DNA from: JAOUEA01 sp963821925
GTDB taxonomy: Bacteria; Actinomycetota; UBA4738; HRBIN12
Length of the DNA: 64,000 nucleotides
Assembly (NCBI GenBank): GCA_963821925.1
Contig: CAWGFO010000009.1
Location: forward strand, 186,001-250,000
Direction: 5' to 3'
The position numbers were made by a program, and so were the translations under genes. The notes under the pieces were generated by a model. That model ran no database searches, was not told where the DNA came from, and was given only the letters and a program-made list of their open reading frames with translations. Positions 8,671-17,493 of the stretch are shown here, piece by piece (the first letter of the stretch is position 1; each line of letters starts with the position of its first letter).

Positions 8671-10544
8671 CACGCGCTCTCCCGTTGGTCCAGGGGCACG
8701 CCGTGCAGGTGATCCCAGATCGCGCGAGCCAGCTCCGGGCCGACCCCCGGCGTGTCGGCGATCTCGGCGACCTCGGCGTCGCGCAGCCGAGCGAGCGACC
8801 CGAACCGCTTCAGGAGCGCCTTCTTGCGCGCCGGGCCGATGCCCGCGATCTCGTCGAGCGGCGAGGCCAGGGCGCGCTTCTCACGCTTCTGGCGGTGGTA
8901 GCTCACGGCGAACCGGTGGGCCTCGTCGCGCACGTGCTGGAGCACGAAGAGCGACTCGGCGCCCCGCGGGATCAGAAGGGGGTCGGGACGGTCCGGGAAG
9001 TACACCTCCTCGAGGCGCTTCGCCAGGCCGACGTGCGGGATGTGCAGCCCGAGCTCCTCGAGGACCTTCGTGGCCATGCCGAGCTGCCCCTTGCCTCCGT
9101 CGATCACGACGAGCGAGGGCGGGTAGGAGAAGCGCCGGCCCTCGTGCGGGCCCTCCTGCTGCTCGTGGAGCAGCCGGGTGAAGCGGCGACGGAGCATCTC
9201 TTCCATGGAGGCGAAATCGTCCTGTCCGGCCACTCCCTTGATCTGGAAGCGCCGGTAGTCCGAGCGTTTGGGCAGCCCGTCCTCGAAGACCACCATCGAC
9301 CCGACCTTGTCGGTGGAGCCGAGGTTCGAGATGTCGTAGCACTCGATCCGCAGCGGCGCCTGCTCGAGACCGAGGTGCTCGGCCAGCTCGGCGAGGGCCC
9401 GCGAGCGCGCACCGAAGTCCGAGGCGCGCCGCAACTTGTGGCGGTGGAACGACTCCCCCGCGTTCCGCGTGACGACCTCCATCAGCTTGCGCTTCGCGCC
9501 CCGCTCAGGTACCGCGATGCGGACGTTCGTCCCGCGGCGCGCCGTCAGCCACGCCTCCAGCACGTCGGCGCCGTCGGGCAGATCGGGGACGAACACGCGC
9601 GGCGGGACCTCCTGCCGTTCCATGTAGAGCTGGCGGACGAAGGAGGCGATCAGCTCGTCGCGCGAGAGCTCCTCGACGCGGTCCACGACCCACCCCTTGC
9701 GCCCGAGCACCCGGCCGCCCCGGACGAAGAACACCTGGAACGCGGCCTCGAGATCGTCCTCGGCCATCCCGACGACGTCGAGGTCCTCGGGCGTCGCGAG
9801 CACCATCTCCTGGCTCTCGAGCGCCCGGCGGGCCGCCTGCAGCTGGTCGCGGACCTTCGCGGCCTGCTCGTACTCCTGACGCTCCGCGGCCTCCGCCATC
9901 TCGCCCTCGAGGCGGTGGAGCACCGGGCGGGCGTTGCCCGCCAGGAACTCGGCCAGGGCGTCGACGTGGGCCCGGTACCCCTCCTCGGTGACACCCGTCG
10001 CCTGCGGCACACACGGGCCCGCGCACCGGCCGATGTCGAAGTAGAGGCAGGGCCGCCCGGCGCGCGCCCGCTGGTCGAAGAACGCGTTCGAGCACGTCCG
10101 CACGGGGAAGACGCGGGTGAGGGCATCGAGGGTGTCGCGGATCGCCCAGGCGTGTCCGTAGGGACCGAAGTATCGGACCTGCTTGCGCTTCGCGCCGCGG
10201 AGCACCTGCGCCCGCGGCCACCGCTCCCCCACGGTCAGGGCGAGGTAGGGATAGGACTTGTCGTCGCGGTAGCGGATGTTGAACCGCGGCCGGTGCTCCT
10301 GGATCAGGTTGTACTCGAGCATCAGCGCGTCGACCTCGCCCGAGGCCACGATCCATTCGACGCTCGCGGCCGACGTCACCATCGCCTCGGTGCGGGGATG
10401 GAGGGGACGGCTCCAGTAGTTCGCGAGCCGCTTGCGGATCGAGCGGGCCTTCCCGACGTAGATCACGCGACCGTCGGGGTCGCGGAACAGGTAGGCGCCG
10501 GGGGCGTCGGGGATCGTGGAGGCGGTCGGCCGGGGGACGCTCAC
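8670..10544 (-). CDS. uvrC: Excinuclease ABC subunit C
   Basis: Dual endonuclease that makes both incisions of nucleotide excision repair after UvrA2B2 loads UvrB on damage; 624 aa, full length. Domain order: GIY-YIG nuclease at the N-terminus (GAYLFRDPDGRVIYVGKA, about residues 14-32), a Cys-rich segment, a UVR domain (EQAAKVRDQLQAARRALE, about residue 225), an RNase H-like endonuclease domain (IECYDISNLG; VVIDGGKGQL), and a helix-hairpin-helix tail (GIGPARKKALLKRFGS). The GTG at 10544 has no ribosome site but carries TAGAAT six nt upstream, the spacing expected for a leaderless mRNA. It is coupled downstream to rapZ. Confidence 0.95.
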   Translation of the reverse strand: MSVPRPTASTIPDAPGAYLFRDPDGRVIYVGKARSIRKRLANYWSRPLHPRTEAMVTSAASVEWIVASGEVDALMLEYNLIQEHRPRFNIRYRDDKSYPYLALTVGERWPRAQVLRGAKRKQVRYFGPYGHAWAIRDTLDALTRVFPVRTCSNAFFDQRARAGRPCLYFDIGRCAGPCVPQATGVTEEGYRAHVDALAEFLAGNARPVLHRLEGEMAEAAERQEYEQAAKVRDQLQAARRALESQEMVLATPEDLDVVGMAEDDLEAAFQVFFVRGGRVLGRKGWVVDRVEELSRDELIASFVRQLYMERQEVPPRVFVPDLPDGADVLEAWLTARRGTNVRIAVPERGAKRKLMEVVTRNAGESFHRHKLRRASDFGARSRALAELAEHLGLEQAPLRIECYDISNLGSTDKVGSMVVFEDGLPKRSDYRRFQIKGVAGQDDFASMEEMLRRRFTRLLHEQQEGPHEGRRFSYPPSLVVIDGGKGQLGMATKVLEELGLHIPHVGLAKRLEEVYFPDRPDPLLIPRGAESLFVLQHVRDEAHRFAVSYHRQKREKRALASPLDEIAGIGPARKKALLKRFGSLARLRDAEVAEIADTPGVGPELARAIWDHLHGVPLDQRESA

Positions 10545-10550
10545 CCGGTC

Positions 10551-10556
10551 ATTCTA
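10551..10556 (-). promoter_or_regulatory. Leaderless -10 element of uvrC
   Basis: TAGAAT read on the minus strand, ending 6 nt before the GTG start codon, with no Shine-Dalgarno sequence between. A TGTCAC core lies upstream at nearly the same position as the TGTCGG of the uvrA and uvrB promoters, but the spacing is one nt longer and the match is partial. Confidence 0.45.
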
Positions 10557-10589
10557 GGAGGGGGGCGGTGACACCCGGTGAAGCCGTCG

Positions 10590-12248
10590 TTACTTCTTGC
10601 CGCCCTTGGCCTCGACCACGACGAACTGCCCCGTCATCGTCGGGTGGACGTCGCAGCGGAAGTAGTAGTTCCCGGCGTCGAGCGCGTCGACCTTGTACTC
10701 GACCTGGTCGGGGCCGTTGATCAGGTCGCCCGTGAACAGGAAATCCGTATAGCCGGAATCGGTCGCGATCGCGATGTTGTGCGGGCCGGTCGTGGCCGCG
10801 TCGTCCTTGTTGTCGAAGTTGATCGAGAACGGCTCGCCGGCGGGCGCCACCAGGCAGGTCGGGTCGAACGCGATGTTCTGCGCCGCGATGTCGAGCGCGA
10901 TCTTCCCGTCGGTCCCGCACTCCGCGCCGCCGGTGGATGGCTGCGAACCGGGCGAGGGGGCGGGACTGGGCTGGGCGATGCCGACGTCCCCGGGGTCGCC
11001 CTGGACACCCATCATCAGGGCCTTCGTCACGGTGTCGTACCAGGCGACGTACACGGCCGAGCCGTCGGCGTTCGTCGCGACGGACGGGTAGGCGCCGTCG
11101 CCGGTGTCGATCCCGGTCTCGATCGGCGTGAAGGTCGAGCCGTCGCCCGAGGCGAGCGCGACGCCGTCGTCGCCCGCCCAGGTCACGTAGATCGTGCCGG
11201 CCTCGTCGACGGCCACACCCGCGGTCGGGGTGAAGTTGCCGCCCTTGGCGTCGGCGAGGCCGGCGGGCGCCGGGGCGACCGTTGCGGTGGTGTAGCTCCC
11301 GCCGCTGCCGAGCGCCACCTCGAGGTTGTCCGCGGTGAAGTAGGAGACGATCGGGTTGCCGTCGGCGTCGAGGGTGAGGTCGAGGCCCTGGCCCGTGGCG
11401 CCGCTGGCCACCGTGTCCACGGTCCACTTCCCGCCCACGATCCGTGCCACGTCGACCTCACCGCTCGAGGTGTCGACGAAGGCCACGACCGGCCCGTCGG
11501 GCGTGACGGCGATCTTCGTCGGGCCTGGCTGCTGACAGCCGGCGCACTGTGGGATCGAGAACACCGTGTCGGTCGTCCACTTGTCGCCGTCGAGCGTCGC
11601 GACGCGGACCTCCTGGCCCGATGAGTTCGTCGTGTAGGCCACCCATGGGATCCCGTCGGCGTCGACCGCGACGGAGGGGCTGCCGATCGGCCCGGCCTGC
11701 TTCAGCGAGAAGCCGTAGTCGTAGAGCTGCTCGGCCGTGAAGCCGTCGGGGCCTTTCGCGTACCAGACGCCGTCCGGCGCGGTCCACACCACGTGCAGGG
11801 AGCCGTCGGCGCCCACGGCGACGTCGGTGCCGTTCGAGTTCGTGGCGGTGAGGTCCTTGAGCGACGGCACCGTCGCAGGCCCGTAGGGGACGACGATCCC
11901 GGGCGGGGTGTCCTTGACCTGCGCGGCGGCGCCACGGGTCCAGATCCCGTCGGCCGACAGGCTCGTGACGCCGATCGCGGGGATGTAGGGCGAGCCGATC
12001 GGCCGGGTGACCGCGATCACGTCCGCCGGCAGCTCCTCGGTGAGCGCCAGGTAGCTGATGAAGGGGTTCCCGTCGGCGTCGACCGTGACCTGCGCGCCCA
12101 GGCCGGCGTCGTCGAGGCTGTCGGCCACGTACGGGGTGAAGCGCACCCCGCTCCCGGCGTTGACCTCCCCTTCGGGGACCGTGCTGCAGGCAGCCGCGGT
12201 CAGCAGGGCTCCAGCGCAGGCGAGGATGATGAGCAGTCGCTTGGACAC
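10590..12248 (-). CDS. Lipoprotein with beta-propeller-like repeats and C-terminal cupredoxin domain
   Basis: Predicted exported lipoprotein of about 552 aa. The signal peptide KRLLIILACAGALLTAAAC ends in a lipobox. About 430 residues of repeated strands follow, with recurring VDADGNPFISYL, VAVDADGIPWVAY and LDADGNPIVSYF units, a sialidase/BNR-type propeller pattern with Asp-x-Asp-Gly turns. A Pro/Ser linker leads to a final ~95-residue blue-copper-like domain. This has a His ligand in GPHNIAI and a C-x2-H-x2-M cluster in FRCDVHPTM, a full set of potential type-1 copper ligands. Function is unknown; extracellular electron transfer or copper handling are possibilities. The GTG at 12248 is preferred for the signal peptide; a TAGGAT -10-like element lies 10 nt upstream and no ribosome site is visible. 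An ATG lies 33 nt upstream (12281), with an in-frame ATG-like start slightly further at 12290. It lies between uvrA and uvrC. Confidence 0.75.
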   Translation of the reverse strand: MSKRLLIILACAGALLTAAACSTVPEGEVNAGSGVRFTPYVADSLDDAGLGAQVTVDADGNPFISYLALTEELPADVIAVTRPIGSPYIPAIGVTSLSADGIWTRGAAAQVKDTPPGIVVPYGPATVPSLKDLTATNSNGTDVAVGADGSLHVVWTAPDGVWYAKGPDGFTAEQLYDYGFSLKQAGPIGSPSVAVDADGIPWVAYTTNSSGQEVRVATLDGDKWTTDTVFSIPQCAGCQQPGPTKIAVTPDGPVVAFVDTSSGEVDVARIVGGKWTVDTVASGATGQGLDLTLDADGNPIVSYFTADNLEVALGSGGSYTTATVAPAPAGLADAKGGNFTPTAGVAVDEAGTIYVTWAGDDGVALASGDGSTFTPIETGIDTGDGAYPSVATNADGSAVYVAWYDTVTKALMMGVQGDPGDVGIAQPSPAPSPGSQPSTGGAECGTDGKIALDIAAQNIAFDPTCLVAPAGEPFSINFDNKDDAATTGPHNIAIATDSGYTDFLFTGDLINGPDQVEYKVDALDAGNYYFRCDVHPTMTGQFVVVEAKGGKK

Positions 12249-12305
12249 GTCGGCGGGAATCCTAGCAAGGTACGTCAACATCGGTGGCATCTCGGACGAA
12301 CGGTC

Positions 12306-15164
12306 TCAGACGGCCGCGTCGACCGCGAGCAGCCGGCCGTCGAGCACCTCGGCGAGGAATCGCCCCGTGTGCGACGTGGGGTGCGCCGCGACCTGTTCGG
12401 GCGTACCGGCCACCACGACGCTGCCGCCCCCGTCGCCGCCCTCGGGTCCCATGTCCACGATCCAGTCCGCCGTCTTGATCACGTCGAGGTTGTGTTCGAT
12501 CACGAGCACCGTGTTCCCGGCGTCGACGAGCCGTTGGAGCACCGCCAGGAGCTTCCGGATGTCCTCGAAATGGAGCCCGGTGGTGGGCTCGTCGAGCACG
12601 TAGATCGTGTTCCCGGTCGCCCGCTTGTGGAGCTCGGAGGACAGCTTGATCCGCTGGGCCTCGCCGCCCGAGAGGGTCGGCGCCGGCTGACCCAGCTTCA
12701 CGTACCCGAGCCCGACGTCGGACAAGGTCTGCATGTGGCGCTTGATCGCCGGGATGTTCTCGAAGAACGTGAGCGCTTCGTCGACGCTCATCTCGAGCAC
12801 GTCGGCGATCGTTCGTCCCTTGTACTTCACCTCGAGCGTCTCGCGGTTGTAGCGGTGTCCCTTGCAGGACTCGCAGGTCACGTAGACGTCGGGCAGGAAG
12901 TGCATCTCGATCTTGATCTGCCCGTCGCCCGCGCAGTGCTCGCACCGCCCGCCCCGCACGTTGAAGGAGAACCGCCCGGGCTGGTAGCCGCGCATCCGCG
13001 CCTCGGGCACCTGCGCGAAGAGCTTGCGGACGTGGTCGAAGACTCCGGTGTAGGTGGCGGGGTTCGACCGCGGGGTGCGGCCGATCGGCGACTGGTCGAT
13101 GTCGATCACCTTGTCGACCTGCTCCCACCCGGCGAGCTTCTTGTGCTTCCCGGGAAGCAGACGCGAGCGGTACACCTTCTGCATCAGCGCGCGGAGCAGC
13201 ACGTCCTGCACGAGGGTCGACTTGCCGGAGCCGCTCACGCCCGTCACGCAGACGAACAGGCCGAGCGGGAGGTCGACGGTCACGTGCTGCAGGTTGTGCT
13301 CGCTCGCGCCCTCGAGGCGCAGCCGGCGCGGGCCGCGCGGCCTCCGCACGAGCGGGGTCGGGATCGAGTGACGGCCCGAGAGGAACGCGCCCGTGAGTGA
13401 CCGCTCGCACTCGAGGAGCCCCTTGAGGTCCCCCGAGAACACGATCTCGCCGCCGTGCTCCCCCGCCAGCGGGCCGATGTCGACGATGTGGTCGGCCTCC
13501 ATGATCGTGGCCTCGTCGTGCTCGACCACGATGAGCGTGTTCCCGAGGTCGCGCAGCCGGATCAGGGTGTCGATCAGCCGCTTGTTGTCTCGCTGGTGCA
13601 GGCCGATCGAGGGTTCGTCCAGGATGTAGAGCACGCCGACGAGCCCGCTGCCGATCTGGGTCGCGAGCCTGATCCGCTGCGCCTCGCCGCCCGCGAGCGT
13701 GCCCGCCGCACGGCCGAGCGTGAGGTAGTCGAGTCCGACGTCGACCAGGAACCGCAGGCGTTCCCGGATCTCCTTCAGGAGGCGTTCGGCGATCATCGCC
13801 TCGCGCTCGGAGAGCCCGATGCCCTCCACGAAGGAGAGCGTCTTCCTGATCGAGCGATCGGTGAGTTCGGCGATGTTCAGGCCGTCGACCGTCACCGCAA
13901 GGGTCTCGGGCCGCAGGCGCTGGCCCTTGCAGGCACGGCACGGGATCTCGCGCATGAACTGCTCGAGCTTCTCCCGCTGGGCCTCCGACTCGGTCTCGGT
14001 GTGGCGACGCTCCACGTTCGAGACCACGCCCTCGAAGGTCGTGTGGTACGCGCGTTGCCGGCCGTAGCGGTTCTTGTACTTCACGTACACCTGCTGGTCG
14101 GAGCCGTACAGGAGCACGTCGCGGGCCCGCTTCGGGAGCTTCTTCCACGGGGTCGCGAGCGAGATGTCCTCGGCCTCGGCCACCGCCTCGAGGACGCGGT
14201 TCCAGTACTCGAGCGTGGCGCTCGCCCACGGGGCGAGGGCGCCGTCGCGCACGGACAGGTCGGCGTCGGGGACGACGAGCTCGGGGTCGACCTCGAGCCG
14301 CGTCCCGAGCCCGTCGCAGGTCGTGCACGCGCCGTACGGCGAGTTGAACGAGAAGTTCCGCGGTGCGAGCTCCTCGAACGAGAGGCCGCAGTGCGTGCAG
14401 GCCAGGTGCTGCGAGAAGGTCTGGAGCTCCTCGTGACCTTCGTGCGTCGTCACGGCGATCGAGGCGATCCCGGCCGCGAGCTCGAGGGCGGTCTCGATCG
14501 AGTCGGCCACGCGCCGGCGGATCCCGGACTTCGCGACGAGGCGGTCCACGACGACCTCGATCGTGTGCTTGTAGGTCTTCGGGAGCCGGATCGGCTCTGA
14601 GAGCTCGCGCACCTCGCCGTCGATCCGCGCCCGCGGGAACCCCTGGCGAGCGAGGTCCTCGAGCAGCTTGCCGTACTCCCCCTTGCGACCTCGGACGACG
14701 GGCGCGAGCACCTGGAACTTCGTGCCTTCGGGGAGCTCGAGGATCTGGTCGACGATCTGGTCCGGGGTCTGGCGCCCGATCGGTCGGCCGCAGTTGTAGC
14801 AGTGCGGGTGGCCGACCCGCGCGTACAGCACCCGGAGGTAGTCGTAGATCTCGGTGATCGTGCCGACGGTGGATCGCGGGTTGCGCGAGGTGGACTTCTG
14901 GTCGATCGAGATCGCCGGGGAGAGCCCCTCGATGAAGTCGACGTCGGGCTTCTCCATCTGCCCCAGGAACTGCCGGGCGTACGCCGACAAGGACTCGACG
15001 TATCGACGCTGGCCCTCGGCGTAGATCGTGTCGAAGGCGAGCGAGGACTTGCCCGAGCCCGAGAGGCCCGTGAACACGATCAACCTGTCCCGCGGGAGCT
15101 CCAGCGTGACGTTCTTGAGGTTGTGCTCACGGGCGCCATGGATGACGAGGGAGTCGGTGCCCAC
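12306..15164 (-). CDS. uvrA: Excinuclease ABC subunit A
   Basis: Damage-recognition ATPase of nucleotide excision repair, 952 aa, normal length. There are two ABC cassettes: a first Walker A GLSGSGKSS near residue 33, and a second GVSGSGKST near residue 645. The first zinc module CTHCGLSFEE...CTTCDGLG lies in the N-terminal half, and the second CEHCAGDGQ...CESCKGH binds DNA. Signature motifs LAGGEAQRIRLA and LSGGEAQRIKL are present. The GTG at 15164 gives the standard start DSLVIHGAREHNLKNV; a longer reading is open but runs through the S9 peptidase gene on the other strand. There is no ribosome site. TAGACT lies 8 nt upstream, within a block shared with uvrB. It is divergent from the S9 peptidase across 54 nt. 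Confidence 0.97.
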   Translation of the reverse strand: MGTDSLVIHGAREHNLKNVTLELPRDRLIVFTGLSGSGKSSLAFDTIYAEGQRRYVESLSAYARQFLGQMEKPDVDFIEGLSPAISIDQKSTSRNPRSTVGTITEIYDYLRVLYARVGHPHCYNCGRPIGRQTPDQIVDQILELPEGTKFQVLAPVVRGRKGEYGKLLEDLARQGFPRARIDGEVRELSEPIRLPKTYKHTIEVVVDRLVAKSGIRRRVADSIETALELAAGIASIAVTTHEGHEELQTFSQHLACTHCGLSFEELAPRNFSFNSPYGACTTCDGLGTRLEVDPELVVPDADLSVRDGALAPWASATLEYWNRVLEAVAEAEDISLATPWKKLPKRARDVLLYGSDQQVYVKYKNRYGRQRAYHTTFEGVVSNVERRHTETESEAQREKLEQFMREIPCRACKGQRLRPETLAVTVDGLNIAELTDRSIRKTLSFVEGIGLSEREAMIAERLLKEIRERLRFLVDVGLDYLTLGRAAGTLAGGEAQRIRLATQIGSGLVGVLYILDEPSIGLHQRDNKRLIDTLIRLRDLGNTLIVVEHDEATIMEADHIVDIGPLAGEHGGEIVFSGDLKGLLECERSLTGAFLSGRHSIPTPLVRRPRGPRRLRLEGASEHNLQHVTVDLPLGLFVCVTGVSGSGKSTLVQDVLLRALMQKVYRSRLLPGKHKKLAGWEQVDKVIDIDQSPIGRTPRSNPATYTGVFDHVRKLFAQVPEARMRGYQPGRFSFNVRGGRCEHCAGDGQIKIEMHFLPDVYVTCESCKGHRYNRETLEVKYKGRTIADVLEMSVDEALTFFENIPAIKRHMQTLSDVGLGYVKLGQPAPTLSGGEAQRIKLSSELHKRATGNTIYVLDEPTTGLHFEDIRKLLAVLQRLVDAGNTVLVIEHNLDVIKTADWIVDMGPEGGDGGGSVVVAGTPEQVAAHPTSHTGRFLAEVLDGRLLAVDAAV

Positions 15165-15172
15165 GGACGATG

Positions 15173-15197
15173 AGTCTATCGGCGCGCGCCGACATGG
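15173..15197 (-). promoter_or_regulatory. uvrA promoter with DNA-damage-type motif
   Basis: Read on the minus strand: CCATGTCGGCGCGCGCC, two nt, then TAGACT. The same 17-nt block and TAGACT, with the same 2-nt spacing, stand before uvrB. The core fits the mycobacterial RecA-independent damage promoter motif tTGTCRGtg-N8-TAnnnT (PafBC regulon): ATGTCGGCG, eight nt, TAGACT. The start codon follows 8 nt after the -10 box. Confidence 0.6.
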
Positions 15198-15218
15198 CCG
15201 TGGGGCCATACTCCCCGG

Positions 15219-17207
15219 ATGGAACGAGACCTGCGCGGCACCCCGCTCTATCAGGAGGTCGAGGCCTTCTTCCGGTCGGTCCTCGAGCCCGGCTTCGGCA
15301 CGGCCGAGCCGGCCGGCGATCCCGTCCCTTCCCCCGACGGGCGATGGGTCGCCTTCCGCGGCGAGCGGCTCGAGCGGCTCGACGGGCATCCCGAGGGCAG
15401 GATCTGCCTCGTAGGCGCCGAGGGCGGCGAGGTCCGGCAGCTCACCCACGGTCCGCACGACGACGCCGACCCCCGCTGGTCGCCCGACGGGCGCACCCTG
15501 ACCTTCCGATCGGATCGGGCGTCGAAGGGGCGGCACCAGCTGTACGCCCTCGACGCGGACCTCCCGGGCGAGGCGCGGCCGCTGGCCACGCTCCCCGGCA
15601 CGGTCGAGTGGCACCGGTGGTCCGCCGACGGTTCCCGGATCCTCGTGGGGATCGCCGGCGGGGCCGCCGAGCAGGCCGACGCCCTGGGCTCGGGCACGAT
15701 GGGCGGCGAGGAGGAGCTGCCCGGGTGGGTCCCCGAGGTGGAGTCCAGCGACGACGCCGAGGCCGAACGCCGGTCGCTGTGGCTCGTCGAGCCTTCCACC
15801 GGGAACACGCGGCAGGTCTCCCGCCCCGGCACGAACGTGTGGGAGGCCGAGCCGTGCGGGCCCGACGCCGTCGTGGCCGTCGTATCGGAGGGCGCCGGGG
15901 AGGACGCGTGGTACCGCGCCCACGTCGCGTTGATCGATCTCGCCAGCGGTGAGGAACGCCGGCTGTTGTCGAGCGACGTGCAGCTCGGGTGGGTGGCCGG
16001 GGATCCGACCGGATCCCACGTCGCGGTGATCGAGGCGGTCTGCAGCGACCGGATCGTCGTGTGCGGCGATCTCCGGGTGATCGACGTGGCATCGGGTGCG
16101 GCACGCCCCGTGGCGCTGCCCGAGGTGGATGCCTCGCGCGTGCGGTGGACGAGCAACGAACGCGCCCTGGTGTTCGGGCGCCGTGGCCTCGAGTCGGTGG
16201 TGCTCGAGCTGCGCCTGCCCGACCTCGCCCCCCGGGAGCTGTGGTCGGGCCTCGAACACCTCGGCGAGCTCTACGACCCCGCGGGGGCCCCGTTCGGCGA
16301 CGGGTTCGTCGGCCTGATCTCGTCCCACATCCGGCCGCCCTCGATCGTGACGGTCGACGGCGCCGGCGGCGAACGCGAGCTCGCCGCCCCGCGACACGCA
16401 GGGCACGACGTCGTCCGTGGGCTCGTCGCCCGGCGCGAAGTCCTTCGGTGGCGGGCTCCCGACGGCCTCGAGATCGAAGGGCTGCTCACGGTGCCCTCCG
16501 GCGATGGCCCGTTCCCGCTCGTGCTCTCGATCCACGGCGGGCCGATCGGCGCCGTCGGCGCCGCGTTCCCCGGGCCTTACACGGCGCTCTTCCTCGCCCG
16601 CGGGTTCGCGGTCCTCCAGCCGAACCCCCGCGGCTCCACCGGCCGCGGCCAGGCGTTCGCGAACGCGGTGGTCGGCGACATGGGGGGAGCCGACCTCTTC
16701 GACGACCTGGCCGGGGTGGATGCGGCCGTCGAGGCCGGCGTGGCCGATCCCGACCGGCTCGTCCTGATCGGCGGGAGCTACGGCGGGTTCATGGCGGCCT
16801 GGATCCCGACGCAGGATCCGCGGTTCAAGGCCTCCGTGGCGATCTCGCCCGTGACCGACTGGTGGTCGGAGCGCTTCGATTCCAGCCTCGGATCCTGGGT
16901 GGGCGACTTCCTGGGTGGGGAGCCGCTCGCGGTCCCTGCCGACTACTCGGCGCGCAGCCCGGTGCTGCACGCCGACGCGGTCACGACGCCCGTGCTCCTG
17001 ACCGCCGGGCGCCACGACCGCGCCACGCCCGTGGGGCAGGCGGTCGAGTTCTACCGGGCCCTGCGGGAGCGCGGCATCCCCACGGAGGTCGTGAAGTACC
17101 CGCAGGAGGGGCACGGCGTGGGCGAGTTCCCTGCGATGCTCGACCTCGCGACACGGACGGTCGCCTGGTTCGAGCGTTTCCTGCCACCGGCCATGGGCAG
17201 CCGCTAG
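15219..17207 (+). CDS. S9-family prolyl oligopeptidase-like serine peptidase
   Basis: Cytosolic serine peptidase of the prolyl-oligopeptidase/acylaminoacyl-peptidase type, 662 aa. The N-terminal ~390 residues are a beta-propeller with TolB-like repeats (PVPSPDGRWVAFRGE; DPRWSPDGRTLTFRSD). The C-terminal alpha/beta-hydrolase domain carries the oxyanion HGGP (about residue 437), nucleophile Ser in IGGSYGGFMAAW (about residue 520), Asp in AGRHDRATPVG and His in EGHGVGEF. There is no signal peptide. The ATG at 15219 lacks a ribosome site but has CATACT six nt upstream, a leaderless arrangement. It is divergent from uvrA and followed 10 nt later by a small gene. The natural substrate is unknown. 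Confidence 0.9.
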   Translation: MERDLRGTPLYQEVEAFFRSVLEPGFGTAEPAGDPVPSPDGRWVAFRGERLERLDGHPEGRICLVGAEGGEVRQLTHGPHDDADPRWSPDGRTLTFRSDRASKGRHQLYALDADLPGEARPLATLPGTVEWHRWSADGSRILVGIAGGAAEQADALGSGTMGGEEELPGWVPEVESSDDAEAERRSLWLVEPSTGNTRQVSRPGTNVWEAEPCGPDAVVAVVSEGAGEDAWYRAHVALIDLASGEERRLLSSDVQLGWVAGDPTGSHVAVIEAVCSDRIVVCGDLRVIDVASGAARPVALPEVDASRVRWTSNERALVFGRRGLESVVLELRLPDLAPRELWSGLEHLGELYDPAGAPFGDGFVGLISSHIRPPSIVTVDGAGGERELAAPRHAGHDVVRGLVARREVLRWRAPDGLEIEGLLTVPSGDGPFPLVLSIHGGPIGAVGAAFPGPYTALFLARGFAVLQPNPRGSTGRGQAFANAVVGDMGGADLFDDLAGVDAAVEAGVADPDRLVLIGGSYGGFMAAWIPTQDPRFKASVAISPVTDWWSERFDSSLGSWVGDFLGGEPLAVPADYSARSPVLHADAVTTPVLLTAGRHDRATPVGQAVEFYRALRERGIPTEVVKYPQEGHGVGEFPAMLDLATRTVAWFERFLPPAMGSR

Positions 17208-17217
17208 GCTTCCCGCC

Positions 17218-17493
17218 ATGACCAGCCGCGACGACCTCGAAACCCTGTCCACGAAGGAGCTCCACGAACGCGCGATCGAGACCGCTCGCAAGCGTCTCGA
17301 CGTCGGGTTCCTGTGGAAGCTCGTGAAGGCGCTGCCCGTGGCCGAGGAGCTCGTCGGTGACGACGAGCGGAGCAAGGTCGACATCGTGCGCCCGCTGGCC
17401 CTGATCAACGACTTCATGGACGCGGGCGAGGGCGAGCTCGGCGAGGCGCTCCGCCCGGTGTACGTCGACTACCTCGCGGAGCACACGGACTGA
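17218..17493 (+). CDS. Small conserved-looking helical protein of unknown function
   Basis: A 91-aa acidic, mostly helical protein without membrane segments or signal peptide; I do not recognise a family. It begins MTSRDDLETLSTKELHERAI and contains a segment RKRLDVGFLWKLVKALPVAEE in its first half. The ATG at 17218 has no ribosome site but has TAGGCT seven nt upstream, overlapping the stop codon of the S9 peptidase gene, so it may be transcribed on its own as a leaderless mRNA. Its stop codon overlaps the likely start of the following transporter gene, which points to co-expression with it. Confidence 0.7.
   Translation: MTSRDDLETLSTKELHERAIETARKRLDVGFLWKLVKALPVAEELVGDDERSKVDIVRPLALINDFMDAGEGELGEALRPVYVDYLAEHTD

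Noticed and set aside
8670..10544. A full DNA-damage (PafBC-type) motif before uvrC
   Set aside because: Only TGTCAC with a spacing one nt too long stands before its TAGAAT; similar but too weak to claim, unlike uvrA and uvrB.
15165..17417. Extension of uvrA upstream to a start near 17417
   Set aside because: It would run antisense through the entire S9 peptidase gene; the UvrA family start DSLVIHGAREHN fits the GTG at 15164 with its -10 box.
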